Shown here: in pieces, positions 51,702 to 61,225 of the stretch
Position numbering within the stretch: position 1 is the first letter of the stretch
Layout of the letters: each line of letters begins with the position of its first letter
From: Planctomycetota bacterium
GTDB lineage: Bacteria > Planctomycetota > UBA1135 > UBA2386
Direction: 5' to 3'
NCBI GenBank assembly: GCA_020638695.1
Contig: JACKIB010000003.1
Span: forward strand, 124,001 to 188,000
DNA: 64,000 bases
Position numbers and translations under genes: made by a program
Notes under the pieces: model-generated
What the model saw: the letters and a program-made list of their open reading frames with translations, nothing else
Databases searched by the model: none
Told to the model about the DNA's origin: nothing

Positions 51702-52658
51702 CTACCCCTTGCCGTCGTAGCGCAGGAACCACACCCCCTCCTGCGCGTGCCGATTCACCCAGCGGAACCGACACATGAAGTCGTCGGCGAACACCAACAG
51801 GGGAAAGCTGCAGCGGAACAACCCGCGCACCACCTTCGACTTCATGAACACGTAGAACGCGTTCGTGAGGTGCCCGGCGAACGCGTGATAGTAGCGCTCC
51901 TCGAGCAGCTTGCAGCCCGGCAACTTTCGCAGGATCTCCGCCATCACCGGCTCCTCGCCGAAGAACTCCAAACCCGCCGGGCTCTCCGAGCGCAGGTTGT
52001 AGTCCGCATCTCCTTCCTCCGCCGCCGACTGTGACTCCCGCGTCACCTCGGCGAAGAACTCGTGGTCGAACAAGTTGCGCGTCAACCGGCCGTTCGCCAG
52101 CCCCCAGATGAACTTCTGCAGGCCCGGCGCCATGCCCTCGAAGTGCGGCTCGCAAAACAGCATGTAGCCCCCGGGTCGCAGCAGGCGCTCGACCAGCAGC
52201 GGCAGCTTCTGCCCCAGGCCTGGCAGGTGGTGCAGGCTGCTGGTGGCGAACAACAGGTCCACCTTGCCGCCGTACGCTTCGATGTCCAGCTCCATGATGT
52301 CGGCCACGGCGAACGTGCACTTGTCCGCCAGACCGCGCTCGACCGCCTGGCGTTGCGCGGTCTCGATCTTCTTGCCGGACACGTCGACCCCGACACCGAC
52401 GATGCCGATCTCCGCGCAGGCGTGCACGCACCAGCCGCTACCGCAACCGATGTCGAGCACCCGGCCGATCTCACCACGGTGCTTGGCGATCAGCCGGCGG
52501 GTGTAGTTCTCGCGCCCGCGCACGATGCGGTTGGCCAGCGCCGGGATGAAACGCCAGTCGTGCGGGCGGTCGTAGAGCTGCTGGATCGCCTCCTCCTGGC
52601 GATCCCAGAATTCGGCCTCCTTCCGGTTGAGGCGCTGCTCGTCGTCGATCCGGGTCAT
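51702..52658 (-). CDS. Class I SAM-dependent methyltransferase
   Basis: 318 residues from MTRIDDEQRLNRKEAEFWD; upstream open frame is not protein-like. Motif I is VLDIGCGSGWCVHACAE (67-80), acidic loop GVDVSGKKIETAQ, motif IV VDLLFATSSLHHLPGLGQ and motif VI LLRPGGYMLFCEPHFEG. The C-terminal ~130 residues are hydrophobic and basic, suggesting membrane association (lipid, quinone or sterol-like substrate). Faces the ATP-grasp gene across the A5-A6-B7 array. Confidence 0.82.
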   Translation of the reverse strand: MTRIDDEQRLNRKEAEFWDRQEEAIQQLYDRPHDWRFIPALANRIVRGRENYTRRLIAKHRGEIGRVLDIGCGSGWCVHACAEIGIVGVGVDVSGKKIETAQRQAVERGLADKCTFAVADIMELDIEAYGGKVDLLFATSSLHHLPGLGQKLPLLVERLLRPGGYMLFCEPHFEGMAPGLQKFIWGLANGRLTRNLFDHEFFAEVTRESQSAAEEGDADYNLRSESPAGLEFFGEEPVMAEILRKLPGCKLLEERYYHAFAGHLTNAFYVFMKSKVVRGLFRCSFPLLVFADDFMCRFRWVNRHAQEGVWFLRYDGKG

Positions 52659-52854
52659 CCGCGGTTGCCGTGGCGCTCCACGGGCGGGGAAGCCTATCGC
52701 ATCGGCGCCGACGATGGCGCGGAGATGTCCGACCCGCCCCGCAGACCGACGCGGCATCCGCGATCGCCCCGCCGCACCGCGCGGTTCCCGGCCTCCGAAT
52801 CGCCCGGTGCGCGTTGGCGGCCACCGCCTCGGCCCGTAGCCTCGCCGGCCGGCG

Positions 52855-54318
52855 ATGCGCTTTCCGTCTCCTGCCCACCACCGCACGGTGGCCGAATTCC
52901 GCGCCCACCTGAAGGCGTTGGACCCCGACTTCGACTGTGTCGACGCGGTGCCCGCCGCTCCGGCCGCGGCGCTGTCGCGCCCGCTGCAACTCGATGGCTG
53001 GCGGATCGGCAACCGCTTCGCCTGCCATCCGATGGAGGGGTGGGACGGGACGGCCGACGGGCAGCCGAGCGAGCACACGCTGCGTCGCTGGCGGCGATTC
53101 GGCGCCAGCGGAGCGAAGCTGATCTGGGGCGGGGAGGCGTTCGCCGTGTCGCACGAGGGACGCGCCAACCCGCACCAGCTGTTCTGGAATCCGGCCGGCG
53201 GCTCGGCCGGCGCGCTCGCGAACCTGCGCGCCGCGGTGTGCGACAGCCACCGGGAGACCGGCGGGGCAGTGGACGACCTCCTCGTCGGTCTGCAGCTCAC
53301 CCACTCGGGCCGGTTGGCATGCCCGGACGGCAGTCCGGCGCCGCGCATCGCGGTCCGGCGACCGCTGCTCGAGCGACGGCACCCGGCGGGCGCGACCGTC
53401 CCCCCGCTGAGCGACGCCGAACTCGAAGGGATCGGCGCACAGTTCGTCACCACCGCGATGGCCGCGCGCGACGCAGGGTTCGACTTCGTAGACATCAAAT
53501 GTTGTCACGGTTACCTGTTGCACGAGCTGATCGGCGCGCAGGCACGGCCGGGACCCTATGGCGGAGATTTCGCCGGCCGAACGCGCCTGCTCCGCCGGAT
53601 CGTCGCCGAGATCCGCAGCGCGGCGCCGGGGCTCGGGATCGGAGTGCGGGTATCGATCGCCGACACGGTGCCGTTCGTCCGCGATCCCGCATCCGGAGTC
53701 GGGCGACCGATGACGCCCACCGACCCCTGCGAGGCGCTCGGCTTCGGCATCGCGCCTGCGGATTCGCCCGACCCGACTGCTCTCGACCCGACGGAGGGGA
53801 TCGCATTCCTGCGGCTGCTGGAGCAGCTCGGCGTGCGCCTGGTGAACGTCACGCTCGGCTCGCCCTACAGCAACCCGCACCTGACGCGCCCCGCAGCCTA
53901 CCCACCCAGCGACGGCTACCTGCCGCCGATCGACCCGCTGCTGGCCGTGCTCGCGCACCTCCGCGCGGTCCGTGCCTGCAAGGCCGCATGCCCGGGGCTG
54001 ACCCTGGTGGGCAGCGGATACACGTACTTGCAAGAGTTCCTGCCGCACCTCGCCGAAGCCGAAGTGGCAGCCGGCCACGTCGACTTCGTCGGCCTGGGCC
54101 GGATGCTGCTGAGCTACCCGGAGCTGCCGCGCGACGTGCTCGCGGGGCTGCCGCTGCGGCGCAAGCTACTGTGCCGCACGTTCAGCGACTGCACCACCGC
54201 GCCGCGCAACGGGATGCGCAGCGGCTGCTTCCCGCTCGACCCCTACTACAGGGAGACGCCGGAGGCACAGCGGGTGAAGGCACTGCGGGTGAAGGCGCTG
54301 CGGCCGCGGCGCGGCTAG
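52855..54318 (+). CDS. Old yellow enzyme-family NADH:flavin oxidoreductase
   Basis: 487 residues. The FMN-binding TIM barrel has LQLDGWRIGNRFACHPMEGWDG, WGGEAFAV, the substrate/flavin motif QLTHSGR, FDFVDIKCCHGYLLHELI and GPYGGDFAGRTRLLRRIV, and the C-terminal GLGRMLLSYPELP phosphate site. It stops after the barrel, without the Fe-S/FAD half of 2,4-dienoyl-CoA reductases. It would reduce activated double bonds with NAD(P)H in the cytosol. The C-terminus ends in a duplicated VKALR. The TAG stop is in the first CTAG of element B8. Confidence 0.88.
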   Translation: MRFPSPAHHRTVAEFRAHLKALDPDFDCVDAVPAAPAAALSRPLQLDGWRIGNRFACHPMEGWDGTADGQPSEHTLRRWRRFGASGAKLIWGGEAFAVSHEGRANPHQLFWNPAGGSAGALANLRAAVCDSHRETGGAVDDLLVGLQLTHSGRLACPDGSPAPRIAVRRPLLERRHPAGATVPPLSDAELEGIGAQFVTTAMAARDAGFDFVDIKCCHGYLLHELIGAQARPGPYGGDFAGRTRLLRRIVAEIRSAAPGLGIGVRVSIADTVPFVRDPASGVGRPMTPTDPCEALGFGIAPADSPDPTALDPTEGIAFLRLLEQLGVRLVNVTLGSPYSNPHLTRPAAYPPSDGYLPPIDPLLAVLAHLRAVRACKAACPGLTLVGSGYTYLQEFLPHLAEAEVAAGHVDFVGLGRMLLSYPELPRDVLAGLPLRRKLLCRTFSDCTTAPRNGMRSGCFPLDPYYRETPEAQRVKALRVKALRPRRG

Positions 54319-54402
54319 CTCGGATTCTCCATTGAGCAGCCCTTCGAGATCGTGCCGACCTTGCGCGATCGCAGCCGCCCGGTCAGGAATGGTCCGGGCC
54401 AG
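54315..54402 (+). repeat. Short family-B element B8
   Basis: CTAGCTCGGATTCTCCATTG at the left and GGTCAGGAATGGTCCGGGCC followed by AG at the right, in B4 orientation, with most of the interior deleted (CGAGATCGTG and TGCGCGATCGCAGC remain). It supplies or covers the stop of the flavoprotein gene. Confidence 0.75.
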
Positions 54403-54461
54403 GGGACTGGTCCGGGGCCGCGCCTTGCCCACGATCCGGTTTCGGGTCAGACTCGCGCGCC

Positions 54462-55415
54462 ATGGTTTCCCCGCGACGCACCTTCCGCCTCATGCCGGCG
54501 ATCCTCTTGTGCGCCTCCGCCACGGCACAGCACATCGCGGTCCACGCCGACGAAGCGCGGCTGTCGACCCGCGTGTCGTTCCTGGCGGGATTCACCCGGC
54601 GCGCCGAAGTGCGGATCGAGTACGGCACCTCGCCGTGGCGGCCGGCACACGAAGCAGAAGTGAAGGCAAAAAAGCCCCAGCTGTTCCGCCTCGGCACCGG
54701 ATTCTGGACCACACTCGACGCCGGCATCGAGCTGACGGCCGGCGAGAAGAAGATCCCCGCCTCCCTGTGGTACCTCGGCCTCCAGCGGCTGGGCGAGGGA
54801 CGGTTCGGTCTGGCGTTGCTGCACCCGACCAAGGTCCGACCGCTCGGCGCGACCGCCGGCTCCACCGCGACGCTGAAGCCCGACTTGGTCGTACCGCTCC
54901 AACTCGAACACAACCCCACCGCACACCCCGAACTGCGGATCACGCTGCGGCCCGACTCCAAGAAGCCGAACGGCATTGTGCTGGCGGTGTGTTGGGGGTC
55001 CCACCGCCTGTCGGTGGCGCTCGAGGCGACCCTCGCGCTGGACAAGACCGTCGACCCCGCGTTTCGCATGCCGCTCGAACGCGAGCTGACGACCACCGCG
55101 TCGGGGCTGAAGTACCGCGAGCTCGAGCCCGGCGTCGGCCCGCTGCCCGCAGCGGGAAGCCGCTTCACGACCAACTACACCCTGTGGTTGACGAGCGGCA
55201 AGAAGATCGACACGTCGATCGGCCGCGGCCCATTCCAGTTCAAGGACGGGGTGATCCCCGGCTGGCTCGAGGGGATCAAGCTGATGAAGCCTGGCGCGAA
55301 GTTCCTGTTCGTGATCCCACCCGAACTGGCGTACGGGGATCGTCACACGGGGCCGATCCCCGCGGGATCGACGCTGGTGTTCTGGGTGCACCTGCTGCGC
55401 GTCGATCCCAAGTAG
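54462..55415 (+). CDS. Secreted DUF2911 - FKBP-type peptidyl-prolyl isomerase fusion
   Basis: 317 residues with signal peptide MVSPRRTFRLMPAILLCASATAQ. The first domain (~25-185) matches DUF2911 (VRIEYGTSPWRP, FRLGTGFWTTLDAGIEL, KIPASLWYLGL). The FKBP domain (~205-317) shows GLKYRELEPGVGPLPAAG, FQFKDGVIPGWLEGIKLMKPG and IPPELAYGD, so the active-site aromatic residues are mostly kept. A periplasmic folding helper with an unknown N-terminal function. Confidence 0.85.
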   Translation: MVSPRRTFRLMPAILLCASATAQHIAVHADEARLSTRVSFLAGFTRRAEVRIEYGTSPWRPAHEAEVKAKKPQLFRLGTGFWTTLDAGIELTAGEKKIPASLWYLGLQRLGEGRFGLALLHPTKVRPLGATAGSTATLKPDLVVPLQLEHNPTAHPELRITLRPDSKKPNGIVLAVCWGSHRLSVALEATLALDKTVDPAFRMPLERELTTTASGLKYRELEPGVGPLPAAGSRFTTNYTLWLTSGKKIDTSIGRGPFQFKDGVIPGWLEGIKLMKPGAKFLFVIPPELAYGDRHTGPIPAGSTLVFWVHLLRVDPK

Positions 55416-55545
55416 GTCGGGACGTCCACGGCTCTCGCTTGGCGGCCACGCGAGGTCGTGTCCAGGACCTCACTTCTCGAGCGCCGCCAAGATCGACTTG
55501 ATCTGCCCGGACCAGTCCCCGGCACGGCCCGCGAACCCGGACGAC
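55416..55545. other. Gap with possible 3' gene remnant
   Basis: On the minus strand a short open stretch (GDWSGQIKSILAALEK, then stop at 55470-55472) reads like the helical C-terminus of a protein, but it has no start and its frame is closed upstream within the kelch gene. Possibly a leftover of a deleted gene. Confidence 0.2.
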
Positions 55546-57705
55546 TCACCGCGTTCCGATCGTCACCTTCCGACTCTCCGACAGCACTGCGCCGCACGCC
55601 GCACTCGCGCACGGTACCGCCGCCTGGGTGTAGAAGCTCAGCCCCACGAGCACCTTGCTCGCCGGCGCGGCGACCGCCCAACTCGCGGTGCCAGAGCCGT
55701 TGTGGAACACCGAGGTCGGAAACAACGTGGCGTCCAGCGTGCAGCCACACACGTTCAAACCCAACGGACGGACACCGAGGAACATCAGCACGTTGCCCGG
55801 CACGGCCGGCAACCCGCCGATGTCGATCCGCACGGTGGTCCCGATGTGCACCGGAGTTCCCAGTGATTGCACCGGCACCGTCGCACCGCACGCACACCCG
55901 GCGCTGACCACCGCGAATCCGTCCGGCACCGGCGAGCACGCCAGAAGCGTGTCGCGCGTGTCCCACGCGCCGTTCGTGCCGCCGAACAGCACCAGCGACT
56001 TGGATGCAGCGTCGTACTCCAGTGCGTGGCTGTAGCGCGCGGGCAGCGGCAACACGGTCTGGTGGTTCTGCCAGTTGGTGCCATCCCACTCCCACGCATC
56101 CGCGAGCGTCGCGCCGTTCGCGCCACCGTGCAGGACCACGCGTTGGCGGTCTCGGTCGTAGGTCATGCCGAACGCGACCCGTGCCGCCGGCGCCGTGATC
56201 GGGTTCCGCTTCGTCCAGTTGGTGCCGTTCCACTCCCACGTGTCGTTGAGCAGACCCGAGGCGTCTCGGCCGCCGAACAGCACCACCACGTTGCGCGACG
56301 AGTCGAACACCATGACGTGCTCGGCGCGCGCCGGTGGCTTGACCGAGGGCGTGAGCTTCTGCCAGTTGCTACCGCTCCACTCCCAGGTCTCGTCCAGGTA
56401 GGTTCCGTTGTGCCCGCCGAACAACAGCACCCGGTTGTTCGGTGCCTCCGACAGCCCCACGTACTCGCACTGCGGTGGCTTGTTGGCGGGCGCCATCTGC
56501 TGCCACACCTGGCCGTTCCACCGCCACGTGTCGTCGAGGTAACCGAAGCCGCTGTAGCCGCCGTAGAGGAGCGCGCCCTGCTGCGGCTCGGCGGCCATCC
56601 GATGGCCGAGCCGCGCGCCGGGCGCACTCGCGACCACCCGCTCCTGCCACGCAGAGCCCGACCACACCCAGGTGTCGCGCCGGTAGCTCTGACTGCCGAA
56701 CAGCACCAGTTCGTTGCCCGCCCGTGCCAACGCGTGACCCACGCGGGCACTCGGGCTCAGCTGGGCCTCGACCCAGCCGCTGCCGTCGAACGTCCAGGTC
56801 TCGTCGGCACCGGAGCTGCCGCCGAAGCACACCACGGCCTTGCGCACGGAGTCGTAGAACGCGGTGTGGCTGTAGCGCGCCGCAGGGCTGGTCGGCGTGT
56901 TGCTCTGGGTCCAGGTCGTTCCGCCGAGTTCCCAGGTGTCCGCATTGGCGCCGTATCCAGAGAACAACACCAAGCGGTTGCGCTGCAGGTCGTACGCCAG
57001 TGCAGACGAGGAACGCGCCGGTGGCTGCAGTGCGGTGTTCACCTGCGACCACGCCCCGTTGCGCCACGTCCAGGTCTGGTTGTCCAGACCGTTCGCGACA
57101 CCGCCCCCGAACAGGTACACGGTGCCGTTGGTGTCCTGTCCCATCGCATGCCACGCACGCGCGGCCGGCTGCGTCTGCGGCGTGAGCTGCGTCCAACCGC
57201 TGCTGTCGAAGGCCCACGTGTCGTTGAACAACTTGCCCGTGCTGTCCGTGCCGCCGAACAAGATCACCGCGCCGCGCGCGCTGTCGTACCCCATCGCCGC
57301 GCCGAAGCGCTTGGGCGGCGCACTGGCGGGCGCTGCGTCGAGCCAGGTCGTGCCGTCGAACACCCAAGTGTCGCCGCGATCCCCGGTCGCATCGACACCA
57401 CCGAACAGCACGAACAGCTTGCGTTGGAAGTCGTACGCCATCGCGTGGGCGCGGCGCGCCGACGGCCGGTTGAACGGCGTGAGCTGCACCCAGTTGGTGC
57501 CGTTCCACCGCCAGGAGTCGTCGAGCAGGGTCGAACCCTGCCCACCGAACATCAGTCCTCGACCTTGGATCAGGTCGAATGCCGCGGCGTGCTGTTGCCG
57601 GGACGTGGGGCGAACCTGTTGGGTCCAGAGCACCTGGGCCGGCGCGGTGGCGGCGGACCAGAGGATGGCCAGGGCCGAAATCGAAAGGTGACGTTGCATT
57701 CGCAT
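55546..57705 (-). CDS. Secreted kelch-repeat protein with C-terminal beta domain
   Basis: 719 residues with signal peptide MRMQRHLSISALAILWSAATAPAQ. About eleven repeats of ~50 residues share the pattern W-x-W-x-G-x-x-W, P-x-x-R-x-x-H, YD-x-x-R, VLFGG (for example LLDDSWRWNGTNWVQL, AHAMAYDFQRKLFVLFGG), enough for more than one beta-propeller. The C-terminal ~110 residues hold seven cysteines and a beta domain like that of the LTD protein at 6.6 kb. Likely extracellular and adhesive or glycan-binding; no catalytic residues seen. Confidence 0.85.
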   Translation of the reverse strand: MRMQRHLSISALAILWSAATAPAQVLWTQQVRPTSRQQHAAAFDLIQGRGLMFGGQGSTLLDDSWRWNGTNWVQLTPFNRPSARRAHAMAYDFQRKLFVLFGGVDATGDRGDTWVFDGTTWLDAAPASAPPKRFGAAMGYDSARGAVILFGGTDSTGKLFNDTWAFDSSGWTQLTPQTQPAARAWHAMGQDTNGTVYLFGGGVANGLDNQTWTWRNGAWSQVNTALQPPARSSSALAYDLQRNRLVLFSGYGANADTWELGGTTWTQSNTPTSPAARYSHTAFYDSVRKAVVCFGGSSGADETWTFDGSGWVEAQLSPSARVGHALARAGNELVLFGSQSYRRDTWVWSGSAWQERVVASAPGARLGHRMAAEPQQGALLYGGYSGFGYLDDTWRWNGQVWQQMAPANKPPQCEYVGLSEAPNNRVLLFGGHNGTYLDETWEWSGSNWQKLTPSVKPPARAEHVMVFDSSRNVVVLFGGRDASGLLNDTWEWNGTNWTKRNPITAPAARVAFGMTYDRDRQRVVLHGGANGATLADAWEWDGTNWQNHQTVLPLPARYSHALEYDAASKSLVLFGGTNGAWDTRDTLLACSPVPDGFAVVSAGCACGATVPVQSLGTPVHIGTTVRIDIGGLPAVPGNVLMFLGVRPLGLNVCGCTLDATLFPTSVFHNGSGTASWAVAAPASKVLVGLSFYTQAAVPCASAACGAVLSESRKVTIGTR

Positions 57706-57762
57706 GTCTCTCCGCTGAGGTCGTGGGGCGACGCGCCCGGCAACACGCCGGGCGCGCGGCCT

Positions 57763-60546
57763 TCACTTCCCAAGCGCATCGATCTCGATGCGTTGCAGTG
57801 CGTCCGCGGTTTTTTTCGCCCGTTCGAGCGCCCGCTGCAACGCCGCGCGGTCACCCTTCGCGCGCGCGGCTCGCGCCTCGGCCAACGGCAGCGCTGCATC
57901 CGCGCCGCGGCCACTGGCGAGCAACACCGCGCGGATTCGCGGCACCATCGCCTGTGCCTCGTCCAGGTAGTCCAACGTGATCATGCGGCGCTGCACCCAC
58001 GCGAGCGTGTCGAGGTCACGGCTTTGTGCGAGGTCCGCCAGACACCGGTACGCGGCGGTACGGTGGTCGATTGTCGCCACTCCCGCTGCGGCGAGTTGCC
58101 CGTTCCTGCGCAGCAGCTCCAGGTGGAACGAAGCGGCGCGCAACCGAACAGCCCGCTGCAGCCCGAGCATGGACGGTGCGCTGCACGCCTGTTGAAGGTC
58201 CGCGCACAGGGCGCGGTACGCCGCAGGTTCGACCGTTCCGCGCCGCAGGGCGGGCGGCAGCGCATCCATCCGCACCCACGCGCGCACCAGGTACAGGGCA
58301 CCGTCGGGTAGGCGGGCGATCGAGGTGTCGAGGCGCGCCAGCAACGCGTCGGGCCCGGCCAACGCCGCACCGATCATGGTCGGCAGGTCGCCGAACACCA
58401 ACAACAGGGCCCGCGGCAACCGCAACGGCGCCAGCGGCTCGGATCGCTTGCGGCCCAGCGACGTGAACAACGCCAGCAGCTTGAGCATCGGCCCGACCAC
58501 CGTGCCGAGGTCCTTGGTCAAACGCGCACCCGGGTCGCGCTCCTCTCGCGCGAGCACCTCGCGGGCCAACACTCCGTCCAGAAGGCCGCGGGTCTCCCGC
58601 GCCAAGTGCACACCGACTTCGACGATGCGCCGCGCGTCCGGTGCCAACCGCGCGATCTCCGGTTGGCCGAGCGGGTCCTCCGCCCCTTCGACCACCGCGG
58701 TCCAGCCGAAGATCAGCCCGGCCGTCGGGCTGTCCGGGTAGAGCGTCACCAAGAAGAACGCGTGCTGGTGCGCCTCGCGCACGCGACCCAGCGCGGCGAG
58801 CACCACCGCCAAGCTGTGGCGCGCGTAACGGTGGTTGCGGTCGGCATCGACCGCCTTCTGCAGCGCCGCCGCCGCCTGCTCGACCGTCGACGCAGAGTGA
58901 CCCAGCGCAAACCAACGGTCCGCGGCGGGTAGCACCGCCATGCGCGCCGAGTCGCCGACCAGCGCGTTCAGTTCCTGCCAAGGGTGGTAGCGCTGCTTCG
59001 GGTCGCCGCTGCCGATCAGGGCCGCCAAGAGGCGCGCGCGCGCCTCGTGTCGTGGCGTCAGGTCGGATCGAAGCAACAGCCGCCGCAACCGATCCGCCGC
59101 CTCACCGCCGCGGAACGAGCCGTCGAGCGCATCGACCCGGCACAGCTCGAGTTCGGCCCGGTCGCCGTATCCGGTCTTCTCCGCCACCACGAACGCGTCG
59201 AGCGCACCGGCGAAGTCGCCGCGGTGCATCCGTTCGAGCCCATTCTGGAACGCCTGAGCAGCACCGAGCCGGGTGCGCGCGCGGAGCTCGTCGGCCAGCC
59301 AGACCGACAGCACCACCAACGACACGAACGCGGCGGCGAGCATCGGCTGGCGCTGCGTCCACTTGCGCAACCGCAGCACCGGCCCAGCCGGGCGCGCGCG
59401 GACCGGCTCGTTGCGGCGGAACCGACCTAGGTCCTCGGCCATCGCTGCGGCCGACGGGTAGCGCGCGTTCGGGTCCTTCTCCATCGCCCGCAGCACGATC
59501 TTCTCCAGCTCGGTCGGAATCTGCCGGAACAACGACGTCGGCGTGGGCGGCTGCGCATCGCGCACCGGGGTGTCCCCGTCGCGCCAGGTGTCCACGTTGT
59601 AGGGCCGACGAAGCGTCAAGCACTCGTACAGCGTGACTCCGAGCGACCAGACGTCGGTGCGGCGGTCGAGCACCTCGTCGCCGCCGTCCGGTGCGCAGGC
59701 GCGCAGCGCTTCCGGCGACATGTAGGGTGGCGTGCCGATCGACACCGGGTCGCGCGAGCCCCGCGCCGGGCCGCCCGCACGCGCCAACCCGAAGTCGAGC
59801 AGCACTGGCATGCCGCCCGGAGAAACCATGATGTTGGCCGGCTTCACGTCGCGGTGCACGAGTCCGGCCTCGTGCGCGACGTGCAGCGCCCGCGCCGTGA
59901 TCTCGAAGAAGCGCGCCAGTCGATCCACGCGGCTACGCCGCGTGGTACGCCCTCCGCTCGACTCGTCGCCGAGCGGGATCCACTCGCCATCGCGTTCCGC
60001 CGCGGCTTCGCTGCGCTGGGACGCCGCAATCTGCGCCGCCAGCGACATCCCTCCGACGTAGCGCATCGCGATGAACGCGCGCCCGTCCTCGATTCCGGCC
60101 TCGTACACCGTACAGATCGCCGCGTGCTCGAGCCGCGACGCGACCTCGGCTTCGCGCTGGAACCGCTGCAGTGCGTCGCGCGAGTAGTCGCCAAGTACCT
60201 TGAGGGCGACCTCGCGCTGCAGTCGAGTGTCGAACGCGAGGTAGACCGCACCCTGCCCGCCACTGCCGAGCTTGCGGCGGATTCGATAGGACCCGAGGCT
60301 GCGAAACGGCAGTCCCGCCGCCTCGGAAGCCGAAAGGTCGGCGGACTGCTGTTGCTGTTCCCGGTCGATCCCGGGGAACTCCACCAAGCCTTCCACTTCG
60401 TCGTACTTGGCACCGACCTCCGCCACGTGCTCGGGAAACAACGCGATGTAGTCATCGCGCGACCGGAGACGACCGGCATCGAGGTCGGCGTTGTAGGCGG
60501 CGAGGAACCGCTCGACCGCATCGGCCGGGGGCTCCTGTTGGCTCAC
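57763..60546 (-). CDS. Membrane Ser/Thr protein kinase with extracytoplasmic TPR-like region
   Basis: 927 residues from a GTG that overlaps the sigma factor stop (GTGA). The kinase domain (~85-380) has Gly-loop LGSGGQGAVY, Lys116, HRDVKPANIM (Asp233), DFG at 251-253 and GTPPYMSPEAL. One TM helix at ~395-415 is followed by ~500 helical residues with TPR-like repeats, placed outside the cytoplasm. The pair of ECF sigma factor and Hanks kinase is characteristic of planctomycetes. It may control the sigma factor in response to an envelope signal; substrate not shown. Confidence 0.92.
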   Translation of the reverse strand: MSQQEPPADAVERFLAAYNADLDAGRLRSRDDYIALFPEHVAEVGAKYDEVEGLVEFPGIDREQQQQSADLSASEAAGLPFRSLGSYRIRRKLGSGGQGAVYLAFDTRLQREVALKVLGDYSRDALQRFQREAEVASRLEHAAICTVYEAGIEDGRAFIAMRYVGGMSLAAQIAASQRSEAAAERDGEWIPLGDESSGGRTTRRSRVDRLARFFEITARALHVAHEAGLVHRDVKPANIMVSPGGMPVLLDFGLARAGGPARGSRDPVSIGTPPYMSPEALRACAPDGGDEVLDRRTDVWSLGVTLYECLTLRRPYNVDTWRDGDTPVRDAQPPTPTSLFRQIPTELEKIVLRAMEKDPNARYPSAAAMAEDLGRFRRNEPVRARPAGPVLRLRKWTQRQPMLAAAFVSLVVLSVWLADELRARTRLGAAQAFQNGLERMHRGDFAGALDAFVVAEKTGYGDRAELELCRVDALDGSFRGGEAADRLRRLLLRSDLTPRHEARARLLAALIGSGDPKQRYHPWQELNALVGDSARMAVLPAADRWFALGHSASTVEQAAAALQKAVDADRNHRYARHSLAVVLAALGRVREAHQHAFFLVTLYPDSPTAGLIFGWTAVVEGAEDPLGQPEIARLAPDARRIVEVGVHLARETRGLLDGVLAREVLAREERDPGARLTKDLGTVVGPMLKLLALFTSLGRKRSEPLAPLRLPRALLLVFGDLPTMIGAALAGPDALLARLDTSIARLPDGALYLVRAWVRMDALPPALRRGTVEPAAYRALCADLQQACSAPSMLGLQRAVRLRAASFHLELLRRNGQLAAAGVATIDHRTAAYRCLADLAQSRDLDTLAWVQRRMITLDYLDEAQAMVPRIRAVLLASGRGADAALPLAEARAARAKGDRAALQRALERAKKTADALQRIEIDALGK

Positions 60547-61178
60547 TCGACGTCCTCGGAGTGCTCTCCCAGCTGTTGGCGGATCTCGAAACGGGCCCGA
60601 CGCACCAGCGTGCGCGCGGTGCTGAGGCTGGAGATCCCGAGCACTTCGCAGATCTCCGAGTACTCCAGCTCCAGGACTTCCCGTAGGCCGAGGATCTCGC
60701 GGTGCCGTGGATTGAGCTGCAGCCGTGCAGCCTCGTAGCGCTGTTCGAGTTCGGCGATCCGGGCCAGCATGGTCGGCGAACCCTGCGTGGCGGCAGCTCG
60801 CTCCATGGCGCCGGAGGCCGCAGGGGAATCTGCCTCGCGCAGCACCGGCCGCACGCGTTGGCGACGCGACGCGTCGATGATGCAGTTCCGCACGATGCGG
60901 GCCATGTAGGCGCGGAACGTCCCCTCGGAGTACTCCTCGAACCGCTGCACGGCGCGCAGTGCCCGCAGCATCGACTCCTGGACCAAGTCCTGCTCGTCGA
61001 CGAAGGTGCGCAGCCGCCGCCCCAGGTAGAGCGAGACCATCTCGGCGACTCTCGGCAGATAGCGCTCGAAGATCGAGTCGCGTGCCGTCTGGTCACCGCC
61101 CCGGGCGGCGCGCACCAGCGAGACGGTTCGGGCGTAGCAGGCGGCGTCGTCGACCGGCGTCGGGGTGAGGTCGCTCAT
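60543..61178 (-). CDS. ECF-type RNA polymerase sigma factor
   Basis: 211 residues. Region 2 (~30-105) includes FVDEQDLVQESMLRAL and YMARIVRNCIIDASRR, and region 4 (~150-200) LNPRHREILGLREVLELEYSEI with the helix-turn-helix. It recruits RNA polymerase to specific promoters. Directly coupled to the membrane kinase behind it and 47 bp from the TlpA-like gene, so the three may form one transcription unit. The regulon is unknown. Confidence 0.92.
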   Translation of the reverse strand: MSDLTPTPVDDAACYARTVSLVRAARGGDQTARDSIFERYLPRVAEMVSLYLGRRLRTFVDEQDLVQESMLRALRAVQRFEEYSEGTFRAYMARIVRNCIIDASRRQRVRPVLREADSPAASGAMERAAATQGSPTMLARIAELEQRYEAARLQLNPRHREILGLREVLELEYSEICEVLGISSLSTARTLVRRARFEIRQQLGEHSEDVE

Positions 61179-61225
61179 CGGTTGCTCAGGCTACTCGGGT
61201 TCGTGGTATCCACAACTCGTCTCGA

